Positions 1-8,056 are shown, counted from the first letter of the stretch. The stretch: DNA of 35,207 nucleotides from Nostoc sp. PA-18-2419 (GCF_005869855.1 NZ_SZNH01000014.1:127042-162248); one strand, 5' to 3'. Translations and numbers: made by a program. Notes: a model not told the origin generated them from the sequence alone.

Positions 1-1
1 T

Positions 2-496
2 AAAGGCGTGTTCTTTATGGATGGTAATCCAGCTCCAGATGATTGCCTCACAATGTACAACTTAGAATGGGATATTCACAAACGCACCCTAGTTCTACCT
101 GTCTCTGATCCTTTGCAGTGGACTTTTCACAACACAATTTATGGATGGTTATTACTTCATTCAGTCCAATTAACTCGACTTAGCTACAAAATAGAGTTTG
201 TAGATGAAAGTTTACAACATGGGCAAATTCTAGCTTTTATTTTAGGGGTGCAAGTTCCTAAATGGGTGATAGATGCTACTATACACCAAGAAGAAAATTC
301 TCAAGACATTTGGCAACGTAAAAACCTTTGGTTTGGAGGAATTTTACGGCTTGGAGAGTATACCTTACATAGAGTTGTAGATGAAAATGGTAATTACACT
401 CCTGCTTTTGAGTCAATGCTCGCTAAGGTTCAAAGTGAGTGTCTAGTAATTGCGAGAGGCGGAAATTGTGAACATAAAAAAGAGCCAGAGATTTAG
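2..496 (+). CDS. Unrecognised protein, 5' end outside window
   Basis: The reading frame is open to the left edge of the window, so the gene probably starts upstream. A GTG at 8 and an ATG at 17 are the first possible internal starts, but neither has a ribosome binding site in view. About 165 residues are visible. They are rich in Trp, Leu and Ile, with no signal peptide, membrane helix or motif that I recognise, and the C-terminal tail is charged (EHKKEPEI). The last codons overlap a hairpin that serves as terminator for psaK on the other strand. The gene converges with psaK. I cannot assign a function. Confidence 0.6.
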   Translation, partial: KGVFFMDGNPAPDDCLTMYNLEWDIHKRTLVLPVSDPLQWTFHNTIYGWLLLHSVQLTRLSYKIEFVDESLQHGQILAFILGVQVPKWVIDATIHQEENSQDIWQRKNLWFGGILRLGEYTLHRVVDENGNYTPAFESMLAKVQSECLVIARGGNCEHKKEPEI

Positions 497-507
497 TTAT
501 CTGGCTC
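476..507 (-). terminator. Intrinsic terminator of psaK
   Basis: Read on the minus strand, GAGCCAGA (500-507) pairs with TCTGGCTC (482-489) across a 10-nt loop and is followed by six T. It lies about 50 nt past the psaK stop and overlaps the stop codon of the converging gene. Confidence 0.85.
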
Positions 508-557
508 AAAGCTAGAGACAAAAGAATCATCAAATAAAGGCTAAGTTGGGTAAGAAT

Positions 558-818
558 CTAAATTCTGCCTAGGTTATGCAGCCCTAAAATAGCGCCTACT
601 CCTAAGATATGACCAAAGGCGGTAGTTGCTAATAAAGCAGGTAAACCAAAACCACCAAAGAAATTGTTTGATGGTAGTGCTGGTTCTGCATTGGGATACT
701 TGATGGTAGATTTACCAAAGGCAATGGCAATTATGTTGGCGATAATCATAATCACTCCAACTACAGGACTCCATTGCAGGGGTGCGGTTGCAGCAGCAAG
801 TAATGTTGAAGTAAACAC
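558..818 (-). CDS. psaK: Photosystem I reaction centre subunit X (PsaK)
   Basis: An 86-residue thylakoid membrane protein that sits at the edge of photosystem I, helping bind antenna chlorophyll and contact neighbouring complexes. The sequence shows two hydrophobic helices (about residues 17-34 and 58-80) joined by a polar loop containing KYPNAEPALPS, and the typical C-terminus GLHNLGRI. The length is normal for the family. The start is a GTG at 818, preceded at about 8 nt by GGGAG; no ATG fits. The gene stands alone, with a terminator downstream and a 615-bp upstream region that also serves the divergent sufE. Confidence 0.95.
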   Translation of the reverse strand: MFTSTLLAAATAPLQWSPVVGVIMIIANIIAIAFGKSTIKYPNAEPALPSNNFFGGFGLPALLATTAFGHILGVGAILGLHNLGRI

Positions 819-1433
819 CTGATTTGCTCCCGAAATTTATTAATGATTAAAAATATAATCTGAAAATTTCCGAAGCCAATTCAAGAAAAAGCCCAATTTT
901 GCATCAATATTTAACAGTTATTCTCATTGCTTAATATAAATAACCTTTTGTTACTGCTTTTTGTCGTTAGAGTTCGATAGACGCTAAAATTCTAAATAGT
1001 ACATTTGAACGACTCTAATTAATCACAATTAGCTTTCAGATTCAATAGAGTATGCAAACACTCTAACTTAGATAGAAATAATCAAAAAGGCTATAATGCA
1101 TGTCCTCTAGATGACAAATATCCTTACATCAAACGACACATAGATTTTATACTTCCTCCTCACTTACGTAATAGCAGAAAGTCTACGTTAATACAACTCT
1201 AACTTTTGGGAGTTGCTGTCAAAGCCTGTTGAGAACAAAATAAAGTTTTTCTAATTACAGAGATTAAAAAACCTGACCAATACTGAATACGATCGCATTA
1301 ATTGTCTACATTTGACAACTTCTAGTCAATAATAGCTATTATGGCTACGTGATACGCCAACATGAACTACAGACGCGATCGCTCTAAAGATAATTTACAC
1401 TCAAGATGATAGCGATTATTTCCGGCTTCTGTT
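819..1433. other. Intergenic region between divergent psaK and sufE
   Basis: No gene is visible. The stretch is AT-rich. A TATAAT at about 1092 could be a -10 box pointing toward sufE, but it lies more than 300 nt from the start codon and has no convincing -35. Several short ACTCTAA / TTAGAGT words recur at about 965-1205. Two HIP1-like GCGATCGC or CGATCGC sites are present, one close to the sufE start. Confidence 0.4.
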
Positions 1434-1874
1434 ATGTCCTCAACTCTAGATTCTTTGCCACCTGCACTCGCTAAAATTGTCCAGCGCTTTCAGCGCGCTT
1501 CTGAACCAAAGCGACGCTACGAACAGCTCATCTGGTATGCTCAGAAGCTCAATGAGTTCCCAGAAGCTGATAAATTACCCGACAACAAAGTTCCTGGTTG
1601 CGTTTCTCAAGTTTATATCACAGCAACCTTGGATGATGGTAAAGTTGTGTTTCAAGGCGATTCTGATTCCCAGCTAACCAAAGGATTAGTAGGGCTTTTG
1701 GTTGAAGGATTGAATGGACTAACGCCAACTGAGATTGTGCAACTTACTCCAGATTTTATTCAAGCAACAGGTTTAAATGTTAGCCTTACACCTTCCCGTG
1801 CTAATGGATTTTACAACATTTTTAAAACCATGCAAAAAAAAGCTTTGGAATGTAAGTTAGATGTAGCTAACTAA
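1434..1874 (+). CDS. sufE: SufE family sulfur-acceptor protein
   Basis: SufE takes persulfide sulfur from the cysteine desulfurase SufS (or CsdA) and passes it to the SufBCD scaffold for Fe-S cluster building, mainly in the cytosol. The 146-residue length is normal. The key cysteine is Cys56 in the family motif VPGCVSQV, and the C-terminal half carries the expected SRANGFYNIFKTM segment. The ATG at 1434 is followed directly by conserved family sequence; no strong ribosome binding site is visible. The gene has no suf neighbours here, as is usual in cyanobacteria where sufBCDS lie elsewhere. Downstream are heptamer repeats and a hydrolase gene on the same strand, 51 nt away. Confidence 0.93.
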   Translation: MSSTLDSLPPALAKIVQRFQRASEPKRRYEQLIWYAQKLNEFPEADKLPDNKVPGCVSQVYITATLDDGKVVFQGDSDSQLTKGLVGLLVEGLNGLTPTEIVQLTPDFIQATGLNVSLTPSRANGFYNIFKTMQKKALECKLDVAN

Positions 1875-1875
1875 A

Positions 1876-1938
1876 CTTGGTCATTAGTCATTAGTCATTG
1901 GTAATTTGTTATTTGCAAACGACGAATGACAAATGACA
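1876..1938 (+). repeat. Heptamer tandem repeats (TCATTAG / AATGACA type)
   Basis: Short tandem copies of a seven-base word between sufE and the next gene, of the kind scattered through Nostoc intergenic DNA. They run into the beginning of the next reading frame, which argues that its first ATG (1926) is not the real start. Confidence 0.7.
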
Positions 1939-1961
1939 TACAACTACCAAAATTTAATCTA

Positions 1962-2876
1962 ATGTCAACAAATTTATTATCTACCTCTACTGCTGTGGGA
2001 TTTGGTGGAGTAGTTCAAGAATACCTCTGGAATTGGGAAAACCAGCAATTGCGCGTTGTTTATGAAACCCTTGGTAAAGGTTCGCCGCTATTGCTGCTAC
2101 CAGCTTTTAGCAGTGTTTCGACGCGTTTGGAAATGGGCGAACTTGCTAGATTATTAGCTCCCCATTTTCAAGTTGTAGCCATAGACTGGCCTGGTTTTGG
2201 TGAATCTTCTCGCCCTAGTTTAAATTATCAACCCCAAATATATCAGCAATTTCTGGAAGATTTTGTCAAAGCTATTTTTAATACTCCAATTACTGTAATG
2301 GCGGCTGGTCATGCGGCTAGTTACGTCTTACAATTAGCTTTGAAACAGCCTGCTGCTTTTTCACGAATTGTGTTGTTAGCTCCTACTTGGCGCGGTCCTT
2401 TGCCGACAATGGGGGCAAGTCAGGAGATAGCTGGTATGGTGAGAGAATTAGTGCGATCGCCTATACTTGGTCAAGCTCTCTACAAACTCAACACTACCCC
2501 ATCTTTTTTAAATTTTATGTACCGCCGTCATGTCTTCACCGACACGGCTAAACTTACACCCAGTTTCATTGAGAAAAAATGGCAGACAACCCAACAACCG
2601 GGAGCGAGATTTGCTTCTGCTGCCTTTGTAACTGGTAATCTTGATGCTGTACGCCAGCAATCCGATTTTCTCAAACTCGTACAGTCTTTAACCGTACCAC
2701 TAATGGTGATAATTGGGGAATCCAGCCCTGCGAAATCACGAGAAGAAATGAACGTATTGACTGCATTACCAGGAGTAACAAGCGCCGTGATTCCTGGTTC
2801 TCTAGGACTGCATGAAGAATACCCAGCAGATGTTTTAGCAGCAGTTGAGGAATTTTTGTTCTCGCGCTCAAATTGA
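1962..2876 (+). CDS. Alpha/beta-hydrolase-fold protein lacking the nucleophile serine
   Basis: About 304 residues (316 from the earlier ATG at 1926). I choose 1962 because the first codons from 1926 lie in heptamer-repeat DNA. The fold is recognisable: a beta strand LLLLPAF with the oxyanion region, the AIDWPGFGESSRP segment typical of the family, a nucleophile-elbow region, a cap segment, and a late conserved His in LGLHEEY. At the elbow the usual G-H-S-x-G reads G-H-A-A-S, so the nucleophile Ser is replaced by Ala. The protein is therefore unlikely to be an ordinary serine hydrolase; a binding or regulatory role is possible. No signal peptide is evident. A strong hairpin terminator follows. 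Confidence 0.85.
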   Translation: MSTNLLSTSTAVGFGGVVQEYLWNWENQQLRVVYETLGKGSPLLLLPAFSSVSTRLEMGELARLLAPHFQVVAIDWPGFGESSRPSLNYQPQIYQQFLEDFVKAIFNTPITVMAAGHAASYVLQLALKQPAAFSRIVLLAPTWRGPLPTMGASQEIAGMVRELVRSPILGQALYKLNTTPSFLNFMYRRHVFTDTAKLTPSFIEKKWQTTQQPGARFASAAFVTGNLDAVRQQSDFLKLVQSLTVPLMVIIGESSPAKSREEMNVLTALPGVTSAVIPGSLGLHEEYPADVLAAVEEFLFSRSN

Positions 2877-2918
2877 ACAATAATTGAGAACTAAAAATAT
2901 TTGCAACAAATTAATCCA

Positions 2919-2955
2919 TTGTCGGGGCATGCAGGTGTATGCCCCGACAACGCAT
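2919..2955 (+). terminator. Strong hairpin terminator / dispersed repeat
   Basis: A perfect 12-bp stem (TTGTCGGGGCAT / ATGCCCCGACAA) with an 8-nt loop, followed by a short T run (ATTTTT). It lies 43 nt after the hydrolase stop. This hairpin sequence is also of a type dispersed in Nostoc genomes. Confidence 0.75.
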
Positions 2956-3124
2956 TTTTAGCAGAAATTTTCTCAAACAGTATTAGCTCAAGTGTCAGAA
3001 TTCAGAAGCTATTATGTAATTATTTTGCCCAAACCCATAAGCCAAGTTCGCACAAAAAAAATAAAAACAATTATCATAGGCGGTAATGATTATTTATAGT
3101 GGTGAGATAAAAGGAATTTAGAGT

Positions 3125-4096
3125 ATGGTGGCTCACGCAATCACAAATTCAGTTCCCGTTACTGTTCTTACAGGCTATTTGGGAGCAGGTAAAACAACTC
3201 TACTTAATCACATCCTTACCTACGAACACGGCAAAAAAGTTGCAGTGATTGTTAATGAATTTGGGGAAGTGGGCATTGATAATCAACTAATTATCGATGC
3301 AGATGAAGAAATATTTGAAATGAATAACGGCTGTATCTGTTGTACAGTGCGTGGTGATTTAATTCGCATCATTGGTAATTTGATGAAGCGCCGCGATAAA
3401 TTTGATCATTTAGTAATTGAAACAACCGGACTAGCTGACCCTGCACCAGTGATTCAGACATTTTTTGTAGATGAAGATTTGCAAAGTCAACTTTCTTTAG
3501 ATGCAGTGGTAACAGTCGTAGATGCCAAGCATATCTGGCAGCATTGGGATGCAGACGAAGCGCAAGAACAGATTGCCTTTGCTGATGTAATTTTACTTAA
3601 TAAAACTGATTTAGTAGCCTTAGAAGAATTGGAAGAATTAGAAAGGCGAATTCGCTCAATGAATGCGATGGCAAAAATCTATCGTACCCGCAATTCGGAA
3701 TTAGAAATGAATGCTTTATTAGGTGTAAAAGCATTTGATTTAGATCGGGCATTAGAAATAGATCCAAATTTCTTAGGTGAAGATGCCCATGAACACGATG
3801 AAAGTGTGTTTTCTGTAGCTTTAGTAGAAAAAGGTGCAGTCGATGGCGAAAAATTAAACGCTTGGCTTTCCGAGTTGCTGCGTACTCAAGGGCCAGATAT
3901 TTTTCGGATGAAAGGCATATTAAATATTGCTGGCGAAGAAAATAGATTTGTGTTCCAAGGAGTGCATATGATATTTGATGGCAGACCCGATCGCCCTTGG
4001 AAACCCAGCGAAACCCCGAAAAATGAACTAGTCTTCATCGGTCGCAACCTGAATGCAGAGCAACTCAAACAAGATTTTATTGCTTGTTTAGCATAA
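3125..4096 (+). CDS. COG0523 / CobW-family G3E GTPase (metal chaperone-like)
   Basis: A 323-residue P-loop GTPase of the G3E class, whose members deliver or handle metals such as Zn, Co and Ni. Visible motifs: Walker A GYLGAGKTT (17-25), the family metal-binding motif C70-x-C72-C73, ETTGLADP (switch region), NKTD (base recognition), and a C-terminal CobW_C domain. A short His/Asp-rich stretch (AHEHDES) lies between the domains, much weaker than the His-rich loops of dedicated zinc chaperones. The start is the ATG at 3125, with AAGGAA about 9 nt upstream. An AT-rich imperfect inverted repeat upstream could be an operator. A WD40 gene follows on the same strand after 110 nt. The metal and client cannot be told from the sequence. 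Confidence 0.9.
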   Translation: MVAHAITNSVPVTVLTGYLGAGKTTLLNHILTYEHGKKVAVIVNEFGEVGIDNQLIIDADEEIFEMNNGCICCTVRGDLIRIIGNLMKRRDKFDHLVIETTGLADPAPVIQTFFVDEDLQSQLSLDAVVTVVDAKHIWQHWDADEAQEQIAFADVILLNKTDLVALEELEELERRIRSMNAMAKIYRTRNSELEMNALLGVKAFDLDRALEIDPNFLGEDAHEHDESVFSVALVEKGAVDGEKLNAWLSELLRTQGPDIFRMKGILNIAGEENRFVFQGVHMIFDGRPDRPWKPSETPKNELVFIGRNLNAEQLKQDFIACLA

Positions 4097-4107
4097 ATAG
4101 AGACTTA

Positions 4108-4158
4108 GGAGTTAAGAGTTATGACTTAAAATTTCATGCACTCCTAACTCTTAACTCC
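4108..4158. repeat. 14-bp perfect inverted repeat between cobW-like and WD40 genes
   Basis: GGAGTTAAGAGTTA (4108-4121) pairs with its complement at 4145-4158 across a 23-nt loop. The AGGAGTTA/TAACTCCT words are typical of Nostoc tandem-repeat DNA. It may act as a hairpin at the end of the GTPase transcript, but there is no T run. A second fragment, TTAATCGCGTCT, follows at about 4173 and matches a palindrome at 15209-15236. Confidence 0.6.
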
Positions 4159-4206
4159 TGGAAAGACTTGAGTTAATCGCGTCTACTCCTAACTCCCTTC
4201 AGAAAT

Positions 4207-5253
4207 ATGAACTCCACAACCAGCACATCTAAAGAATTTGAACAATACTATTCAGGGACACTTGCAGATTATGTAACTGCGATCGCTTGGTCGCCCATCG
4301 GTGAAACTTTAGCAGCAACTTCGGCGGCTGGCGAAGTAGTACTGTGGAATGATGGTGAACTGACAACCTTACAAACTGCTAACGGTAAATCAGTAGATTG
4401 CCTTGCCTTTTCTGCCGATGGTCAATTTTTAGCCGTTGGTGGACAGGATGGACAAGTCAAAATTTGGCAGGATACTGAATTAATCGCCACCTTGGAAAAT
4501 GCGCCTGCATGGGTTGACAAACTAGCTTGGAATTACACCAATAACCAGCTAGCTTTTAGTTTGGGGCGTTATGTGCAAGTGTGGAACGCAGATACTCGTG
4601 AAATTGTCGTCACACTGAATTTCGACAACTCATCTGTTTTAGGGATAGATTGGCGCAGTGATGGTCAGTATCTAGCCATTAATGGTTATAAAGGAGTCAA
4701 GATTTGGCACACTCAAAACTGGGATGACGAACCATACAATTTAGATATGACTACTGTCAGCCTAGCTATGGGTTGGTCACCCGATGGTAAATTCCTCGCT
4801 TCTGGCAACATGGATCGTAGCCTTACCGTTTTGGAATGGAACAATCCCGATCCTTGGGTAATGCAGGGTTTCCCTGGTAAAATTCGCCAATTGGCATGGT
4901 CAGAAGCTACTACAAAAGTGGGTGCGCCAATACTAGCTTCCTCTAGTGTCGAAGGTATTGTGGTCTGGGAAAAGTTAGAGGATGATACCTTAGGGTGGCA
5001 AGCACGAGTTTTAACTAATCATGTTGATGTGATTAATGCGATCGCCTTTGCACCTAAAAGCTTTCTTCTGGCTTCTGCTGGTGCTGATGGCTGGTTGTGT
5101 TTGTGGAACGAAGCCCAGCAAGTATCCCAAATTATCACAGGTGTCTTAGGCGGCTTTTCTAGCTTAGCTTGGCATCTCCAAGGTGAATTATTAGCCGCAG
5201 GTGGTGAAAAAGGCGAATTACTTATTTGGTCAAAAGTTTCCCACAGACAATAG
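4207..5253 (+). CDS. WD40-repeat beta-propeller protein
   Basis: A 348-residue protein made almost entirely of WD40-type repeats. Eight repeat ends are visible as short strands with a conserved Trp: VVLWND, VKIWQD, VQVWNA, VKIWHT, VLEWNN, IVVWEK, LCLWNE and LLIWSK. This is enough for one 7- to 8-bladed propeller with no extra domain. No signal peptide is seen, so it is probably a cytoplasmic scaffold. The ATG at 4207 is followed directly by the first blade; the ribosome binding site is weak. The next gene starts 2 nt after its stop, so the two are probably translated together. WD40 proteins bind other proteins; the partner is unknown, although the preceding GTPase is a candidate by position. 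Confidence 0.9.
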   Translation: MNSTTSTSKEFEQYYSGTLADYVTAIAWSPIGETLAATSAAGEVVLWNDGELTTLQTANGKSVDCLAFSADGQFLAVGGQDGQVKIWQDTELIATLENAPAWVDKLAWNYTNNQLAFSLGRYVQVWNADTREIVVTLNFDNSSVLGIDWRSDGQYLAINGYKGVKIWHTQNWDDEPYNLDMTTVSLAMGWSPDGKFLASGNMDRSLTVLEWNNPDPWVMQGFPGKIRQLAWSEATTKVGAPILASSSVEGIVVWEKLEDDTLGWQARVLTNHVDVINAIAFAPKSFLLASAGADGWLCLWNEAQQVSQIITGVLGGFSSLAWHLQGELLAAGGEKGELLIWSKVSHRQ

Positions 5254-5255
5254 AT

Positions 5256-6056
5256 ATGAATGATTACTTAAATGACTACGAACTTAATAATCTTGATTTT
5301 TATCGAAAAAATCATGGATTACAACTTTATTACAATTGGTCTGGAGAAATTTGGTGGCAAGAGACACCAGACAAATCAAAAGAAAAATTGTTTTCTATTG
5401 TTGGGATGAATGCAACAAAAGTATTTCTCAAACCAGATTCTGAATATGGCGAAGTCGGATATCGAATCAATAGAGAATTAGGTCTATTTTGTCACCCAGA
5501 TACTCAAGAAATTCTACATTTTTGGCACTCCCCAACAGCAAATCAACCAGTACCAGTAGTACATATTGCGAATAGAATTGTCCAAGGCTCAGTTAAACCC
5601 AAAAAATTTATCATCCCCAAAGGCAAGGGATATCTCACCTCTGTGATGGAAATTCCTCTAGAATACCCGCATCCCTTAGCAGGAGATAGTAAATACTCAG
5701 ATTATTGCCCTGGAGAAAAGTTTAAGGGAGTTGAATATTTTATCTCAAATGCCTGCCGACCCGATGCAACTGATGTTCCTCCTGCAAAATGGGCGAGAGA
5801 TTGTCCTTGGATGCCCTGGATGAAATTAGGATATGCTCACCCAGCTAAATTGAGATTTGAAACCACAATATCCAGAGTAGATACTTTTGAGCAGCTCGAG
5901 CCTAAATTGGTCAAACTAGTGAGAGAAAAAGTCCCAATTTACGAATTCACACCCACAGAAAGTGATGAACCGAATATGACCAGTATTCAGTACTTTAAAA
6001 AATACTTTGAATCTTATTTGCAAGGCGATATTTTTCCCCTGAATGAAAATATCTGA
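5256..6056 (+). CDS. DUF1838 family protein
   Basis: 266 residues from the ATG at 5256, which lies 2 nt after the WD40 stop; a TTG further up would overlap the WD40 gene and adds no family sequence. The region around residues 40-110 matches my memory of the DUF1838 pattern: a G-M-N segment, REL-x-L-x-C-H-P-D-T-Q-E-I-L, then H-F-W-H-S-P and VVHIAN. The family has no established biochemical function as far as I know. No signal peptide or membrane helix is visible. It is coupled to the WD40 gene, so the two products may act together. A long inverted repeat begins at its stop codon. Family assignment is from recognition only. Confidence 0.75.
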   Translation: MNDYLNDYELNNLDFYRKNHGLQLYYNWSGEIWWQETPDKSKEKLFSIVGMNATKVFLKPDSEYGEVGYRINRELGLFCHPDTQEILHFWHSPTANQPVPVVHIANRIVQGSVKPKKFIIPKGKGYLTSVMEIPLEYPHPLAGDSKYSDYCPGEKFKGVEYFISNACRPDATDVPPAKWARDCPWMPWMKLGYAHPAKLRFETTISRVDTFEQLEPKLVKLVREKVPIYEFTPTESDEPNMTSIQYFKKYFESYLQGDIFPLNENI

Positions 6057-6166
6057 GAGGCTATTTATCAAGTAAATTTTAAATAATGCACTGAGATTAA
6101 TGATGCTTTTACTGTGGGATAACATCCTGAAAAAAGTTAGTATTCACTTGATAAATGCTCTCTCAG
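6053..6166. repeat. Imperfect long inverted repeat (114-bp element)
   Basis: The arms 6053-6073 and 6146-6166 are inverted copies identical at 18 of 21 positions (CTGAGAG...ATTTATCAAGT). Weaker pairing continues inward for about 10 more bases. The spacer is 72 nt. It fills nearly the whole gap between two genes. It could be a small MITE or a terminator/attenuator. Confidence 0.6.
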
Positions 6167-6177
6167 TGAGGCAGTAA

Positions 6178-6627
6178 ATGGAAGCCATTATTTTTATCGG
6201 AATTCAGGGAGCAGGTAAATCTACCTTTTATTGCACTCAGTTTTTTAATACGCATATCCATCTTAATCTTGATATGCTCAAAACTCGTCATCGAGAGCAA
6301 ATTCTTCTGCAAGGCTGTTTAGAGGCTAAACAGCCTTTTGTGGTGGATAATACTAACCCAACTGTGGAAGACAGAAAGCAATACATTATTCCAGCTAAAG
6401 ACAAAGGTTTCCGGGTTTTAGCTTACTATTTTGACTCTAAATTGGAAGATTGTCAACAACGGAACAGTCGAAGGTCTCCCAAACTAATCGTACCTTTAGT
6501 GGGGCTATTAGCAACACAAAAAAAGCTGGTTTTACCAAGTTGGAACGAAGGATTCAATGCTATTTATTCAGTAAAAACTAATTTTAATTATTCATTTATT
6601 GTTGAGGAATGGAAACATGAAATTTGA
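6178..6627 (+). CDS. P-loop kinase, polynucleotide-kinase-like
   Basis: A 149-residue P-loop protein of the polynucleotide-kinase/Zeta-like kinase group. Walker A is G8-I-Q-G-A-G-K14-S-T16. A following NLDMLKTRHRE segment holds the Asp that would act as the general base on a 5'-OH, and VVDNTNPTVEDR is the usual strand-and-Arg segment of PNK-type kinases. A lid region rich in Arg (QQRNSRR) follows. The size fits a stand-alone kinase domain. The likely reaction is transfer of phosphate from ATP to a nucleic acid or nucleotide end; the substrate is not proven. Its last 11 nt overlap the start of the Thg1-like gene, so the two are translationally coupled, which suggests a nucleic-acid end-repair pair. 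Confidence 0.8.
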   Translation: MEAIIFIGIQGAGKSTFYCTQFFNTHIHLNLDMLKTRHREQILLQGCLEAKQPFVVDNTNPTVEDRKQYIIPAKDKGFRVLAYYFDSKLEDCQQRNSRRSPKLIVPLVGLLATQKKLVLPSWNEGFNAIYSVKTNFNYSFIVEEWKHEI

Positions 6628-7407
6628 TGAACTAGATAGTAAAATGCGAGTATATGAAATAGCCGATGATTATTGTGTGCTACCTGGACTTTATACAGTT
6701 GCCAGATTGGATGGACGCAGCTTTACTCGCTTGACAAAAGAAGTGCATCAATTTGAAGCTCCTTACGATACTCGTTTTCGAGACTTGATGCTAGAAACAG
6801 TCGAGCATCTGATGAATTGCGACATAGATATTATCTATGGCTATACCCAAAGTGACGAAATTTCTTTACTTTTTGCTCAGCAAGAAAATACTTTCAACCG
6901 CAAACTTAGAAAACTTAATTCAGTATTAGCAGGTGAAGCAAGTGCTAAATTTTCTCTATTATTAGTAATATTGGCTGCTTTGACTGTCGAATTTCTCAAC
7001 TACCCAATTTAGAAGGAGTTGTGAATTATTTTCGTTGGCGACATGAAGATGCCCACAGAAACGCTCTGAATGCTCATTGCTACTGGTGTCTGCGTCGCGA
7101 TCGCCAAAATCCTACTCAAGCAACCAGCATGATGAAAGGATTGTCTGTTGCCGATAAAAATGAGATGTTATTCCAGCATGGAATTAATTTTAATCAACTT
7201 CCCAATTGGCAAAAACGAGGTGTGGGACTTTATTGGGAAGAATACCACAAACAGGGATTTAATCCGATTACAAACGAAACTGTGCTTGCACTGCGGCTGT
7301 GTATCCGGCGAGATTTAGACTTGCCGATGAAAGCTGAGTACAGCCAATTTATTGCAGAATTAGTCAATACCCCAAGTTACAAACTCTCACTACAAAACCG
7401 AAAGTAG
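6617..7407 (+). pseudogene. Thg1-like 3'-5' nucleotidyltransferase, frameshifted
   Basis: Thg1 and Thg1-like proteins add nucleotides to RNA 5' ends in the 3'-5' direction (G-1 of tRNA-His, or tRNA 5'-end repair). The first part (6617-6963) has the family core: ARLDGRSF with Asp32, the KEVHQFE segment, and YTQSDEIS with Asp80-Glu81 as metal ligands, then LNSVLAGEASAKFS. At about 6950-6966 the reading frame breaks. The continuation lies in the -1 frame (IGCFDCR, then YFRWRHEDAHRNALNAH, LPNWQKRGVG and LPMKAEYS) and ends at 7407. One missing base restores a normal protein of about 263 residues. The real start is the ATG at 6617, with GAGG upstream, overlapping the kinase gene. It may be a true pseudogene, a sequencing error or a recoded gene. 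Confidence 0.85.
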
Positions 7408-7412
7408 GCAAA

Positions 7413-7464
7413 GCAAGGTTAATCTGAAAAACCTGAAGCAGCTGCAATTTTGATTCAACCTTGC
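7413..7464 (+). terminator. Hairpin after Thg1-like gene
   Basis: GCAAGGTT (7413-7420) pairs with AACCTTGC (7457-7464); ATC/GAT can extend the stem after a small mismatch. It lies 5 nt after the stop codon. There is no T run, so this is a possible factor-dependent end or an RNA-stabilising hairpin rather than a classical terminator. Confidence 0.45.
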
Positions 7465-7690
7465 GGTTAGACTCGGCTTTTGAGGTTTTCCATCAAAAAG
7501 CTTTACTAGTGGTAACCCAATCTGAGAAAATTAAAATATATCTTTTGTCAGCTATTAGTTAGTTATTTATTGACAATTGTTGAGTTATATGTACAAAAAA
7601 ACTATTAGTTTTGAAAAAGTAACTAACAATAAACAACAGTCGAACACTGACAAAAAATCATCATAAATACACACTTAGGAAACAAAAGAT

Positions 7691-7930
7691 ATGGATGAAA
7701 CCTCAGAATCGACAACAAATAATGATGTAACCGCCCAAGATATAGCAGAGGCAATTGCAGAACTTGAGGAATATCGAGAACGTTTAGTTAAAGAAACTAC
7801 AGAAACAGCAAAACGCGCCAAGTTGATGAGGGTAAGTGTCATGGCAAAATTGGAACCTGAACTGGCCAAAATTGATGCCGCGCTTCAAGAACTGCGTAAT
7901 CAGCAGGCTAGTCTCAGCGAAAGTAACTAG
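7691..7930 (+). CDS. Small acidic coiled-coil protein, unknown function
   Basis: 79 residues, with a Ser/Thr/Asp-rich N-terminus (about 1-18) followed by a long charged helix (about 19-72) with heptad-like Leu/Ile/Ala spacing (AIAELEEYRERLVKE, LEPELAKIDAALQELRNQQ). It has no Cys, no signal peptide and no known motif. The ATG at 7691 is supported by AGGAAACAAAAGAT upstream. It precedes the CpeF-like lyase gene by 126 nt on the same strand and may share its transcript. A coiled-coil adaptor is a reasonable guess but is not shown. Confidence 0.75.
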   Translation: MDETSESTTNNDVTAQDIAEAIAELEEYRERLVKETTETAKRAKLMRVSVMAKLEPELAKIDAALQELRNQQASLSESN

Positions 7931-8056
7931 TACAGCACGGCAGGCAAGATACCCACCCCAGAAGAGGGATAATTTATTTTGTGGAAATCCCTTTCTTCTT
8001 AGAATTCCCTAATCCCCACTTCATGCAGGCTTCGAGTTACCTATTCCTTAATTTGC

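Noticed and set aside
2901-3086. 61-codon open frame after the hydrolase gene
   Set aside because: It crosses a perfect 12-bp terminator hairpin and shows no start signal.
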